Source: Eutreptiella sp. 'Long Island Sound 2002' (lineage: Eukaryota; Euglenozoa; Euglenophyceae; Eutreptiales; Eutreptiaceae). From it: a stretch of DNA of 64,000 nucleotides. Under the pieces are notes generated by a model. It worked only from the letters and a program-made list of their open reading frames with translations. It was not told the DNA's origin and ran no database searches. This document shows positions 11,885-21,600 of the stretch, piece after piece; the first letter of the stretch is position 1; every line of letters starts with the position of its first letter. Both the position numbers and the translations under genes were made by a program. The stretch spans positions 60,421,919 to 60,485,918 of the forward strand of contig OZ038385.1 of assembly GCA_964036045.1 (NCBI GenBank). The letters are read 5' to 3'.

Positions 11885-14800
11885 CTACACTTCTTGGATT
11901 TCGCCGTCCGTCATCTTGCCCTCGCCTACCGTCTCCATATCTGGAGACCCCTCCGGTTCTGCATGGCGTTCCGAGGAGTCGGGGGGCTCCTCCTTCACTC
12001 GCACAGGCGCCTGCAGAACGCGGAAAACGGGGTGCTGTCCTCCAGAGGAAGGCCGGAATCGAGACACGTGTAACGCGTAACACGCGCAGAACGCGCAACA
12101 CATGCCAGGGCGGATTCGAGAGGCACAACAGAACCATATGGGCATGACGCGCAAACAGCACTGACCCCGCAACGCGCACCTGCTCACCTGCCTGACCACC
12201 ATCGCCCCCCGCTAATACCTCCGCACGTGCGGCAGCGCCTTGTGCAGCGCCTTCTGCGGGCACCTTGGGTCCTTCTTTGGCCCCCTGACCTTTCGTCTCC
12301 GGGGGAGGCTTCTGCAGAACGCGAACGACGTGACGTCTGTCCTCCAGAGGCACGGCGGAGGCAAGACATGTAGAACGCGGAGAACGCGCAACACGCGCAA
12401 CACGGAGCGCACCGGCCTCTGGAGGCGACAAAGAAGCACGCGTGGAGAACACGCAGCACGGCGACCTGCTCCTCCTCCATCCCAACGGCGCGAGATCCTA
12501 CTGTTTTGATGCTCCGGGGATCGTCCCGCGTCTCCCCCGTCTCCTGCACATCCTGTGGAAACACAAGGGGGGCAACCAAGTGGATACATGTGACTCACGG
12601 CTCCGTACAAACCACGCATTGAAAGCCGCAACGGAGGACGTACGATCGGGTTGGTTCCGCAGCCGCCCACGCACCTTCTTGCTCTCAGCCACATTGGTGA
12701 ATGGGCCGAGCAGCGCCTTCGGACGAAGCTCCGGCGGCTCGCCCGATGCGCCGGGGGGCGCGCCATTGGGCAGGGGAGGCGGGGGACCCCGCGGCGGCGC
12801 GCCATACGGCAGGGGAGGGGGGTGGCCCCGCGGCGGCGCGCCATAGGGCAAGGGAGGCGGGTGGCCCTGCGGCGGCTCGGCATGCGGCGGCGGCGGAGGG
12901 GGGCCCCGCGGCTGTGGCGGATAGCTGGGCCACTGCGGGTTTTCGTCGTACGACTGCTGGTACTGCGGTGGCGGGGCTGGCAGGTGCGGGTACCCGCTCA
13001 TGTGCGGGGGCGCCCAATCCCAAGCGGCAGTCTGCACAACGTGTAACACGGCAAGTCCTCCTCCAGAAGCGTGCAAGGAATCATACGTGTAACACGCGTA
13101 GAACGCGCATCACCCTACCATGGGCCTCCAGAGGCGGCGCGGAGGCACCAGCGCGCACACCACCGAGACCGCAAAGCACACAGATACCCGCGGTTTCTTC
13201 GCCGCCAGCTCTCGGGTGCGCACCAACGACCATGCTCCAGACGCCGGAAGTTCGAGTTGCCGTTCCTCTTCCAATTCGTACGCCATCAGGCCGGGCATCC
13301 GGACAAACCGGACAAACTTGTCCTGCAGAACGCGGAAAACAGGATTGGTCCTCCAGAGGCACAGTAGAAGCAAACACGCAGAACGCGCATGACGCGCGGA
13401 GCAACTACGTAGAAACACAACACAGGACGGGCGCCACACCTGCAAAACATCCGTGTCCATGTCAACGATGTCTTCGATGCCCATTGCGCTCACCCGATCG
13501 CTGACCCCACCTCCACGACCACCTCGCAGGCCCTCCATTTTAAGCTTGACCAAACTGAGGCCCTCCACCAGCGGGCTGAGGTCCACCGGCCATTGCGGCG
13601 CGGCGGCGCAACCCGTACAAACCGACAGGCCGTTCAAAATCCCCTCCGCTACTTGTCTCGGGCTGCTCGATGGGTAGCGCTTCTCGAAGTGCTCACGGGC
13701 TGCTGCAGCCGACTGGGCGTTCTTGGTCCCGCATCTCAGCACGCTTTGCACGCTCAGGGGCCGCACACTGGTGTGCAACAGCAGGGCCAACCCGAGCTCT
13801 TGCTTGGACTTGGGTTCCTCCGACAGGCACTCCTTGTAGTGCATCACCAGGCGGCCCACGGTCGCATTGAACTCCGTCTCCAAAATTCTCTGCATCGTCT
13901 GCAGATCACGGTTGTACCCGCCTTCATGCTGGAACTTTTCTGCTCTTGTCGGTGCGGCGCTGATGCTCTTCTGCGGGCCCTTCCCGCCGATCGCAAAGGA
14001 CACGTTCCCACGGGCCGGCTTGTCCCTGTCCTTCTTTTTCTTGGGCATCTCGGCCTCGGACTTCTTCGGTGGCACCTTGGGCGGGCTCCGCTCCTCTGCC
14101 TTCCGCTTCTTCTTCTGTGCCATGGTCTGCGGCTCCTGCTTGACCTCCAGCATGGTGGACCGTGCTGCGTTTGCAGAAGCCTTTGCAGAAGAAGAGGAGT
14201 GTTTCTCCGGCACATCATCTGGCTCGTCCTCTGAATGCTCCCTCTTCATTGTGCCTCGGGCCTGCTTCCTGCCATGGGGTGTCAATGGCACGTCGTCGTC
14301 TTCCTCCTCTTCCTCCTCTTCCTCCTCCTCGTCTCCATCGTCCGCTGCCTCCTCCTCCTCCTCCTCCTCCTCCTCACTCTCTTCTGCCTCGCCCTCCAAC
14401 CAGGTCCACAACCGGTTCGCTTGGATCATCAGAACGCGCAGCACGCGTAACACGGTGGTGGTGCCCCCAAAGGCGGAGCGAGAGGCACATCGGAGGAACG
14501 TGCAGAACGCGCAACACGCGCAACACGCGTATAACGGGGGGCAGAATCACGTACAGATGCAACACGCAACACGCCTAGAACAACCTTTGTGTACTCGAAC
14601 CATCCATCCGGCTTGGCGCGGCAATCTTGGACTTTTGCGGGATCCCGGGGCTTGCTTGGCTTCGTCTTGATCTGCAGGCAGTTGGTGGGGTAAGCAGCTT
14701 ATCGAAAATGGAGACTACGGACCGTCACGGTGCCACGTGACGGAACATAATGGCATGCATACTTGATATGCGGTCACGTTGGTGAGGTACATCTCATCTT

Positions 14801-15109
14801 CTCGGCGATCCTTGCTGCCGGGTTTCTTGCGGTTGACCCAGGCTGCGTGCCACCCAGCTGTGCAGAAATGTGTGGCACGGCCCAGAAACAGGAACAAAAA
14901 ATGTGAAATGAATGACATCGACGTGGGAGACATCCAAAGGCACAACACCCGTACTCCACCCCATTGAACAATCATATACATGTCTGTTGTTTGATTTGGA
15001 ACACGATGAACGTGTTGTGCTTCAGCGTGGTCGCGTTCCCCCAACTGCCCAGGTGGCCCCCCTTGGCCAGCCACTGCTTGTGGCTGTCCGGGAAAAGCGG
15101 TGCGGGCAT
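11885..15109 (-). CDS. E2 ORF-B, multi-exon acidic/proline-rich partner protein, unrecognised
   Basis: Start ATG at 15109 (MPAPLFPDSHKQW). Supported exons, in order: 15109-about 14980; about 14870-14765 (GWHAAWVNRKK); about 14660-14590 (KPDGWFEYTK); about 14430-13443 (WTWLEGEAEES, long Glu/Asp run, Lys-rich nuclear-signal-like part, then a conserved helical block with LRCGTKNAQSA, SSPRQVAEG and CTGC); 13322-about 13200 (RMPGLMAYELEEER); about 13030-12670 (PPPPLPYGAPPRG-type proline repeats); about 12560-12480; 12315-12182; 12012-11885 (KEEPPDSSE, end QEV, TAG). The exon 4/5 intron (13442-13323) is GT-AG, and its acceptor CGCGTTCTGCAG is itself the family motif. No known domain; acidic and basic blocks suggest a nuclear DNA- or chromatin-associated role, which is inference. 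E1 and E3 have homologues. Confidence 0.7.
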
Positions 15110-15497
15110 AAAGAAAGGGCTGAGGTACAGGAGGACGCGTAGCTCGCGCAAAACGTGGGTTCCGGCCTCCAGAAGCGTGATGTCGGTTACGTGCGGAACG
15201 CGGAACAAGCCTTGCACGGATATGCGACACGAGTTATTCGAGTTCCAGAGGCACACCTAGAAGCGAACGCTTAGAACACGTAACACGCGTAACACGCGCG
15301 GCACACGGAGCACGAAAGCCAAGGTAGAGGCAACGGCAAAATACGCTTCTCACATGGAAAACGGTGGAAATGAACAAAACGGATGCTTCCATGACGTCCG
15401 GCACGTTCGAAAACCCCCCCGGAACAACAAAACTTTATGGATTCATTTTTGACGAACAAAAAACGTTGATTCCGTTCTGCGCGTGGTAGACAAAGGA
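15110..15497. other. E2 upstream end: UTR/subterminal DNA
   Basis: No gene. Contains clusters of GTAGCACGCG/GAACGCG motif copies (15130-15320), the block shared with E1's right end (CGGCACGTTCGAAAACCCCC near 15395) and the right terminus. It lies immediately upstream of the ORF-B start, so it probably holds that gene's promoter. No TATA-like box is convincing. Confidence 0.5.
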
Positions 15498-15501
15498 ATA
15501 T

Positions 15502-15835
15502 AGGGATTGTATAATAGGCCCTTGCGGTCCCAAACGCCATCCACCTACATGGGTCGCACCATCCCTGATAGAATTAGAAATGCATTGTACCTAGGTACTA
15601 GAGGTACCAGATCTGGCCTTCCGTGGTCCCGTAGGGCTTGTCATTGTAGATTCTCTATGGGGGCCATGATATGGTCCCACACCTCGTCCTCGGTATAGCC
15701 GATGAGCCAGGACTCCCCTGGCCGCATACCGTACTGAATATCGGCCGCACAGCCCTCCCGTGGGAGCCTATGGTCGTACAGCGGTGGCTGAAATTTTGGT
15801 GGCATCACAAAATAAGATTGTTGAGAAATGGGACT
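15502..15835 (-). pseudogene. E1 TnpA, 5' part, cut off by E2
   Basis: The exon begins at 15835 after acceptor GTGTTCTACAG, reads MPPKFQPPLYDH, then GYTEDEVWDHIMAPIENLQ as in E2. After a frame change it reads RYNAFLILSGMVRPM, an in-frame TAG where E2 has Gln, then VDGVWDRKGLLYNPY up to the E2 boundary. It continues at 9266. Truncation by E2, the TAG and the frame change make it dead. Confidence 0.75.
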
Positions 15836-16460
15836 CTGTAGAACACGCAACACACCAGTGGCAGTTTGAATCTGGATCCAGAGGCAACAGCAAAGGCAGC
15901 ATGGACGGAACGCGCAAAACCCGCAGCACACGACCGTAACACGACCTCCACAGGCAAAAGCTCACGTGGACACGTAGAGCGCGTACGACATGAAACACAC
16001 ACATGACACGTTGCGGGAACATGGGCTGGGCAAAGGGCCGTGGGGATGGGTGAATGCGGGCGGCAGCACGAACAATTCAATTGTTGCTTTCTTGAAACGG
16101 TGTCCGTGCACCCTGCATGGTCCGCGCAAGGCAGCGGTCGCAGCGGCCACCATTCATCCGAACGTCGAAAAAGTTTTCAAAACGCAATGAATAAAGGCGT
16201 CAAAAAAAACCATGTTCAGCGGTGCCCCAATGGAAGCGCCGCCTGCCGATGCCACCACTGTGGGGTTGGCTGTGAGTGTGCTTGCTGGGCCAACGGCAAT
16301 GGCCTTGAAAAGAAGAGGGGTTGTGAGGTTTGTCTGCCGCGTACCTCATCGGGGTCGGGCCACTCATCCCCATTCGCATCCCCAACCCCATCCCCATCCG
16401 AAAACTGTGTGTTTGAAAATATGTTGCCTGGGCTGCTCCAATTTAGGTCGGACCGATTTA
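15836..16460. other. E1 region between ORF-B and TnpA
   Basis: Contains intron-like DNA rich in the family motif (15845-16010). A minus-strand stretch (about 16150-16020) reads MVAAATAALRGPCRVHGH and could be an upstream TnpA exon. Otherwise nothing supported. Minus-strand simple repeats around 16365-16400 give a Met/Gly-rich frame that I do not count. Confidence 0.4.
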
Positions 16461-19247
16461 CTAAATCTGCACTATCTCGTCCTTCTCCATCTCCTCTCCC
16501 GCCGCTGCGGCTTCCTCCGGGGGCTGCTCTCCCATCTCCGCATCGCTCTTCGCCGCCCCGGCGCTCTCTTTCTCGGCTGCCTCCGGCTCCCGCGGTGGAT
16601 CCACTGGCGGGGTTGACTCCTCCTCCGGCTCCGTTTTGATTGGGTGCTGCAGAACACGAAAAACGCGTGACACATGCAACCCACCTCTAGAGGCAAGCCG
16701 AGAGGCAGCAAAACGAACACGTGGTCAACGCGCAGAACGCGGAGAACACGGGGCCTACATCCAGAGGCACAACCGGAGGCTACGTGCAAATCCCCTGGAA
16801 CGCATAGTACTAATGTGCAACGCGCACCTGTGCACCTTCCGTGCGCGGGGGTTCCATCTCCGGCCCCATCTCCGGCCTGCCTTGCTGCTCCCCGGAGTCT
16901 GACGGTGGTGGTGGTGGTGGCTGAGGTCCCCGCGCTAGTGGCGCTGGTGGGAGTAGTGGCGCTGGTGGGAGTAGTGGCGGTGGCGTTGGCGGCAGCGTGG
17001 GTTGCGGTGGAGGATACGTGGGTGGCGGCGGGTACGCGGGGGGCTGGTACTTGTGCAGGTCGGACCCATACGGGAGGCTGGAAGGCATTTCCGGATCCGT
17101 CTTCATCGGCTGGTACTCGTACCGCGGCTCATACTCGTACCGCGGCTAATACTGATACCCATACTGCTGTGGCCACTCCTCCCAGCTTGTCTGCAGAACA
17201 TGTAGAGCGCGCAAAACAGCTAAAACATGGGAAGGCAAATCCAGTCCCAGTAAAAGAATCGAACGTGCAGACCGCGTAGAACGCGTAAGACGCGCAAAGC
17301 AGACAGGAGGCAACTCCAGAGGCAAGTGGAAACACCAGTGCCACAACGCCCAGCACAGGAATGCACACCCGCTGCATCTTTGCATCCTTGGTCCTCACGA
17401 GTGTCCATGCCCCTGTGTCGGGCAGGTCGACACCTCTCTCCTCCGTTAGGGTGTAGGCCATGAGGCCAGCCATGCGGACCGTGAGCGACAGTTTGTCCTG
17501 TACAAACCACGCAAAGCGCGTGCAACACGGGAAGGCACCCCCAGAGGCAACGAAGAGGGGCAACATCGGGACCACGTAGCACGCGCAGAACGCGGAAAAC
17601 GCGCTGCACGTTGGACAGGAGGCGTTAGAGAGGGAACACGCAACACATGCAGTACACATGCAAAGCGTCAGTGGGCATGTCAACAATGTCCTCCGCACCG
17701 AACGCACTCAATTGGTCCATGCTGCGCCGTGGTCGGTATTCTGACGAAAGGGGCTCCCCCTTCAATTTCGCCAACGGCAGGCCTGCAGCTGCAGGGTCAC
17801 CAAAGTCCGTAGGCCAGTCTGGGGCTCCAACACAGTTCGTGCACACGGACACCCCCTTGATCAACACGGTTGCGACTTGGCGGGGTGAGCTGTTGCGGTA
17901 TCGCTCCTCAAACAGTTCTCTGGCAGCGGCCGTACTTTTTGCATTCTTCGTGCCACATCTGAGGACCATCTGCACACTGTACGCCCGCACGTCAGTCACC
18001 AAAAGCAGCGCCAGGCCCAACTCGCGGCGGGCTTGTGTTTCCTCGGCCAAACTCACTTTGTAGTGTTGGCATACTCGTCCGAGTGACACTTCGTATTCCG
18101 ACTCCAGGGTGCGCTGCATGACCTGCACATCGTTGTCGTAGGCGGCTCCGGCTTAGTACTTCTCCCCTCGGGTTGCACCTTTGGGCACCTTCCTCTGCGG
18201 TTTGCCTTCCACTGCGTAATGTATATGGTTGGGCTTCTCCTCCACTTTCCCCTTGCCCTTGCTCTTCTTCTTTGGTGGACTGTTCGCCTTTTCTTTCTTC
18301 TTCTTGGACAGCTCCTCCGGCTCTGGCTTTGCCTCTGGCTTCGCCTTGACAGGGGTCCCCTTTGGCTGTGCTTGTGCGGCCATGCGGGCAACCTCCGGGT
18401 GGGTGCTGCGGGGGGCGCGTTGGGCGAGGGAGGGCTCGTCCTCGTCCTTCACACTGGCAGCATCACTGCCCTCCTCCTCCTCCTCGTCCTCCTCCTCTGC
18501 CTCCTCTGCCTTCTCTTCCGACTCCTCTTCCGACTCCTCCTCATCCGAACTCTCCGTGGTTCCCTCATCTTGGATCCACGTCCACAGCCGGTCGCGCGGA
18601 ATCTGTAGAACATGCAGAACATGCAAGACACATGGAGGCAACCCCAGAGGCAACGGCAGAGGAAGCGCGCAGAGCGCCTAGAACGCGCAAAAAGCATAGC
18701 ACACAATGAGAGGCAGCTCCAGAGGCAACGAAAAAAGGAACGGATATAACGCGCATAACGCACAGAGCACCTTTTTGTATTTCAAGAAGCCATCCTTCTT
18801 GTTGCGGACGTCTTGCACCACGTGTGCCGCGTGTGGCTTGCCCTTCGGGGCCTTCACCTGTGATAAAAGGACGCAAAAGGCGGTAGGGGACAACGGGCAG
18901 CGCAAAATGGTGCTCACATGAACCGCAAACCCGTGAACGTGGTACACCCGATACGTTGTGAGGTTCGTCAACCAAAATTCTTTGTCCTGCTTGTCCTTGG
19001 CCCCTTTCTTCTTCTGGTTGACCCATCCGGCATGCCACCCCGCTGCGACACAAGGGGGTGAGGAGGACAGCGGTGCAAGGCGAGAAGCGAGACGAAAACG
19101 GAGACACACACACATACTCGTGGCTTGTTTAATTTGAAAGACAACAAAGGCGTCGTGCTTCAGTTTCTCCGGATGCTTCCACTCTCCCAGCTTCCCACCC
19201 TTCTGCAACCATTGAGAATGTGTGGCGGGGTACAGGGGTGCAGGCAT
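16461..19247 (-). CDS. E1 ORF-B, homologue of E2 ORF-B
   Basis: Start ATG 19247 (MPAPLYPATHSQW), then GEWKHPEKLKHDAFVVFQIK. Exon 2 about 19045-18920 (GWHAGWVNQKKKG); exon 3 about 18855-18775 (KKDGFLKYKK); exon 4 about 18605-17655 (LWTWIQDEG, Glu/Ser-rich acid block, KKKEKANSPPKKK basic block, LRCGTKNAKSTAAA, SSPRQVATV, CTNC, AEDIVDMPTDALH); exon 5 about 17500-17385 (RMAGLMAYTLTEER, GAWTLVRTK); exon 6 about 17190-16825 (Tyr/Pro-rich, PPPPTYPPPQP); last exon about 16640-16461 (KTEPEEE, EKDEIVQI, TAG then TAA). A TAG near 18150 interrupts exon 4 just before the helical block, or marks an extra splice. The same exon order and block order as E2, with moderate divergence, show a conserved second gene rather than captured sequence. 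Confidence 0.7.
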
Positions 19248-19831
19248 GGCTCCTACACCATAAAAGCAGAGCGGCCTATGAATGTTGAGGCAAAAACATG
19301 CTGCAGAGCACGTAGCACGCGTAGAACAGCTCCAGAGGCAACGTCACAAGCGAAAAATGACAACACACAAAACACCCAACACACGTGGGCAATGTAGCAC
19401 CAAGGCAAAGGCATAGGCAGAAGGCAATTGTCGTTCGAACACGCACGTTTGAGTTCCATTGGGAACCAGTGCAGGTGTGTGGCACAGTACACGGGTGCAA
19501 GCATGGCAAAAAAAATAAAATCGGGTGTGGTATGATAGGTGTGAAGCAATTAGCCCTTGCAGAACGCGTAGCAAGACTTCCAGAGGCAGACTCAGAGGCA
19601 CCGGACCGAAACACGCAGGACGCGCAACACACGCAGCACGCGTAGCACCAAGACAGAGGCAGAGGCAGGAGGCAATTGTGCTTCTCTCCTCAAAAATGGT
19701 TGAATTGAGCTGAACGGATAGTTCCATTGCGTCGGGCACCCTCGAAAACCCCCCGGAAGCACAAAACAATGATAAAAGCAAAAACGCGAGAAAATTTTGT
19801 GCTATGCATTCTACGCGTGGTAGCGAAAGGA
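19248..19831. other. E1 upstream end: UTR/subterminal DNA
   Basis: No gene. Holds two diverged copies of an upstream segment (about 19260-19510 and 19520-19700), each with motif copies and the phrase AGGCA(A/G)AGGCAGGAGGCAATTG-like sequence. Then come the block near 19735 shared with E2 and the right TIR. The partial duplication explains why this end is longer than E2's. Confidence 0.5.
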
Positions 19832-19887
19832 ATATGTGAGGGGAGGGGAGAGCAGCAGCCCCTGGGAGTCAACTGCCATTACCACCA

Positions 19888-20502
19888 TCACGGCCTCTGC
19901 AACCGCCACTGCTCCACCGCCTTGCCTAACTGTAGACTCTGCACAATGTACTTGTCCCTCAATGATGTAAGGGCACGCAGAGTCTTATCCCCTTGTGTCG
20001 ACTCCTTGCCTCTTGCATCGCTGAGTGAATCCCTCGGGTCCTCAATGGATGTGGTGGCCTGGACAAGGCCATCCCTGATTTCCATTGCTGCCGGTTGCAA
20101 AAAATTCTTCTGGTCTTCCACATCTTCCCGCCCCTCCCCACGGCCAGGGCTGGCTGAGCCTTTCCTACTTGCCCTCACAGAGGCATCCTGCAGCTTCTCT
20201 CTTAAACCCCTAATCTCATTGTCCTTTTCTTTTCGCTCATCCTCCCACTTTGCACGCTCCTCCCTCAGCATGTCCTCTACAGCTTTTTGTGCCTCGTCAC
20301 TCTGCTTGCGCACCTTCTCATGTTCCTCGATTCGCGCCCTTATTAATAATAGCTGCTGCTGTGTGTCTTTGAGGTGCTCACGCAGTGGTGCTGAAGGGGA
20401 GGCGATGGGCCCAGTGGGCTTTGTATCTGTGGGCCCTCCCTTGGCACCAAGCTTTGGTTTCTTGGCACGGGACACACGACAACCGTGCCGCGATTCCGCC
20501 AT
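19888..20502 (-). CDS. Coiled-coil ORF upstream of the RT frame
   Basis: A 204-residue frame from ATG 20502, stopping at TGA 19888. A basic N-terminus (RVSRAKKPKLGAKGG) leads into a charged helical stretch (DTQQQLLLIRARIEEHEKV, then EERAKWEDERKEKDNEIRGL) typical of coiled coil, then Ser/Gly/Glu-rich sequence. Its end is about 55 bp before the site where E1 entered, and the RT frame starts there on the same strand. The arrangement resembles ORF1-ORF2 of a retroelement, with ORF1 as a candidate nucleic-acid-binding or assembly protein. That role is inferred from position and composition only. Confidence 0.55.
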   Translation of the reverse strand: MAESRHGCRVSRAKKPKLGAKGGPTDTKPTGPIASPSAPLREHLKDTQQQLLLIRARIEEHEKVRKQSDEAQKAVEDMLREERAKWEDERKEKDNEIRGLREKLQDASVRASRKGSASPGRGEGREDVEDQKNFLQPAAMEIRDGLVQATTSIEDPRDSLSDARGKESTQGDKTLRALTSLRDKYIVQSLQLGKAVEQWRLQRP

Positions 20503-21088
20503 TCATAGTTGTGAAAAGTGCGTCACGCTCACCAACACTCAAACTAATGGAAACCATGAGCAAACGCTCACCCACAAACTCAAACAAAGCAGCAGGGAGA
20601 ATGGTGTGGGGCATTGCATCGGCATTGGGCCGTGCAAGAACGGAACGACTATCAACAACAACAATAACACCTTGTGCTTGCGCATTCACATCCAAAAGCA
20701 AAACATCTTGCCATGAACTTGGCAATTCTGGAAGACCCTTAAGGTCTTCGTCACCCAACGTTAAACGAACAACAACAACACCATGAACACCGTGTGCAAG
20801 ATCTCTTGCCTCACGAGTGTCCGTAAGCCAACGGTCCACCGTTTCATCCGCGTCCAACTCCCCGACCTCCAAGGCCCGCTTCACAATCTCGGCGGGCCTA
20901 TTACCTTCGGCCACCACCTCAACATCCTCCTCCTCCTCCTCCTCCTCCTCCTCTTCCTCCGAAGGCACCACCACCGCTCAACCCTCACTTGTCCTCGGCG
21001 CCTTCTTTGCGATGGCCCCAGCTTCGGCGGCAGGCAGGGCGCCTTTCCTTGCCACCTTCTTCTTTGCCAGTTTTTTCTTTCCACCCAT
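20378..21088 (-). pseudogene. Leader ORF with basic start and poly-Glu tract
   Basis: ATG 21088 gives a Lys/Ala-rich start (MGGKKKLAKKKVARKGALP). After 36 codons comes an in-frame TGA, and the same frame then continues through a Glu run (20965-20930) and an ordinary-looking part (VDRWLTDTREARDLAHGVHG, NAQAQGVIVVVDSRSV). It overlaps the start of the coiled-coil ORF in another frame. No family recognised. Either a nonsense mutation or two short ORFs. Confidence 0.4.
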
Positions 21089-21128
21089 ATGGTGCAAAAA
21101 AGCAATAAGAAAAGGAAGACACACATGA

Positions 21129-21391
21129 AGCAAAGAAAAAGATTTTCTTTGTCACGACGAAAGGAACACAATTCAACCGCCACAACTGCAAACAGTGTAC
21201 GGGCACCACAGGCAGCGCGTACGCGTTGCAATTTGAGTGCATACGCGCTAAAATAGCAACGCGTACGCGCCAAAATACCAACTCGTACGCACTCAGATCA
21301 CAACGCGTACGCACTCAGGTCGCCACGTGTACGCGCTGGTTCGCTGGTTCGTGCGCGTTACGAAATCCGTGCATACGATAACGCGTATACA

Positions 21392-21422
<31 letters not shown>

Positions 21423-21487
21423 GTATATGTATATATGTATATATACGCATACACGTGAACAAAATGGGGCAGATCTTAGCAGTTACA
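21129..21487. repeat. ACGCGTACGC motif cluster, AT microsatellite and an element terminus
   Basis: Between 21195 and 21345 there are about eight spaced copies of an ACGCGTACGCACTCA-like motif. An (AT)n/(GTATAT)n tract lies at 21385-21445, and the terminus GATCTTAGCAGTTACA ends at 21487. The same terminus and motif bound the MITE at 51970-52220. No gene here. Confidence 0.6.
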
Positions 21488-21600
21488 AACGTCCTCCTCC
21501 ACATCCCTCACCTCTTGGTTGAGGTTGGCGGAGATGTCCAAGCTTCTCAAAAAAGCCTGTTCATCCCCGCCATCCGTGCAAAACCATGAGGACCATAGCT

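Larger units (their letters stand above)
9271..15497 (-). mobile_element. E2, piggyBac-like element nested in E1's TnpA, 6.2 kb
   Basis: Termini are TCCATTGTCTACAG at the left and GTAGACAAAGGA at the right. ATAT duplication lies at 9267-9270 and 15498-15501. Removing the element plus one ATAT restores a single E1 reading frame (LLYNPY joined to MANMLTRR) that aligns with E2's own uninterrupted LLYNPFMAQLLSRKQ. This fixes both the boundaries and the 4-bp duplication. It carries ORF-B (11885-15109) and TnpA (9656-11283), both on the minus strand. Introns and ends show the same private motif as E1. Confidence 0.9.
7613..19831 (-). mobile_element. E1, piggyBac-like element, 12.2 kb including nested E2
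   Basis: Termini are TCCTTTGTCTACC at the left and, as its inverted partner, GGTAGCGAAAGGA at the right. Target duplication ATAT is at 7609-7612 and 19832-19835. Both genes are on the minus strand: ORF-B (16461-19247) upstream and TnpA downstream. TnpA is split by E2 into 15502-15835 (5' part) and 7985-9266 (3' part). Without E2 the element is about 6.0 kb, close to E2's own 6.2 kb. The right end shares a block (GGCACCCTCGAAAACCCCCC near 19735) with E2's right end near 15395. Subterminal and intronic DNA is filled with the private motif GCAGAACGCG / CCAGAGGC. It inserted at the start codon of the older RT frame. Confidence 0.85.
1..21487 (-). mobile_element. Decayed RT-bearing element, the oldest layer, split by A and E1
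   Basis: Non-contiguous pieces at 1-837, 5415-7612 and 19832-about 21128 read in one direction (minus) and become continuous when A and E1 are taken out with one copy each of CTAG and ATAT. Gene order on the minus strand is a basic/acidic leader ORF (21088), a coiled-coil ORF (20502-19888), then the RT frame starting at the E1 insertion site. No LTRs or poly(A) were found. The 21190-21487 segment carries a terminus also seen in a MITE at 52220, but whether that is this element's end or a separate insertion is unclear. The left end lies outside the window. Confidence 0.45.

Noticed and set aside
21375-21450. AT-rich tract as a promoter or origin
   Set aside because: It is a simple (AT)n/(GTATAT)n microsatellite with no other supporting signal.
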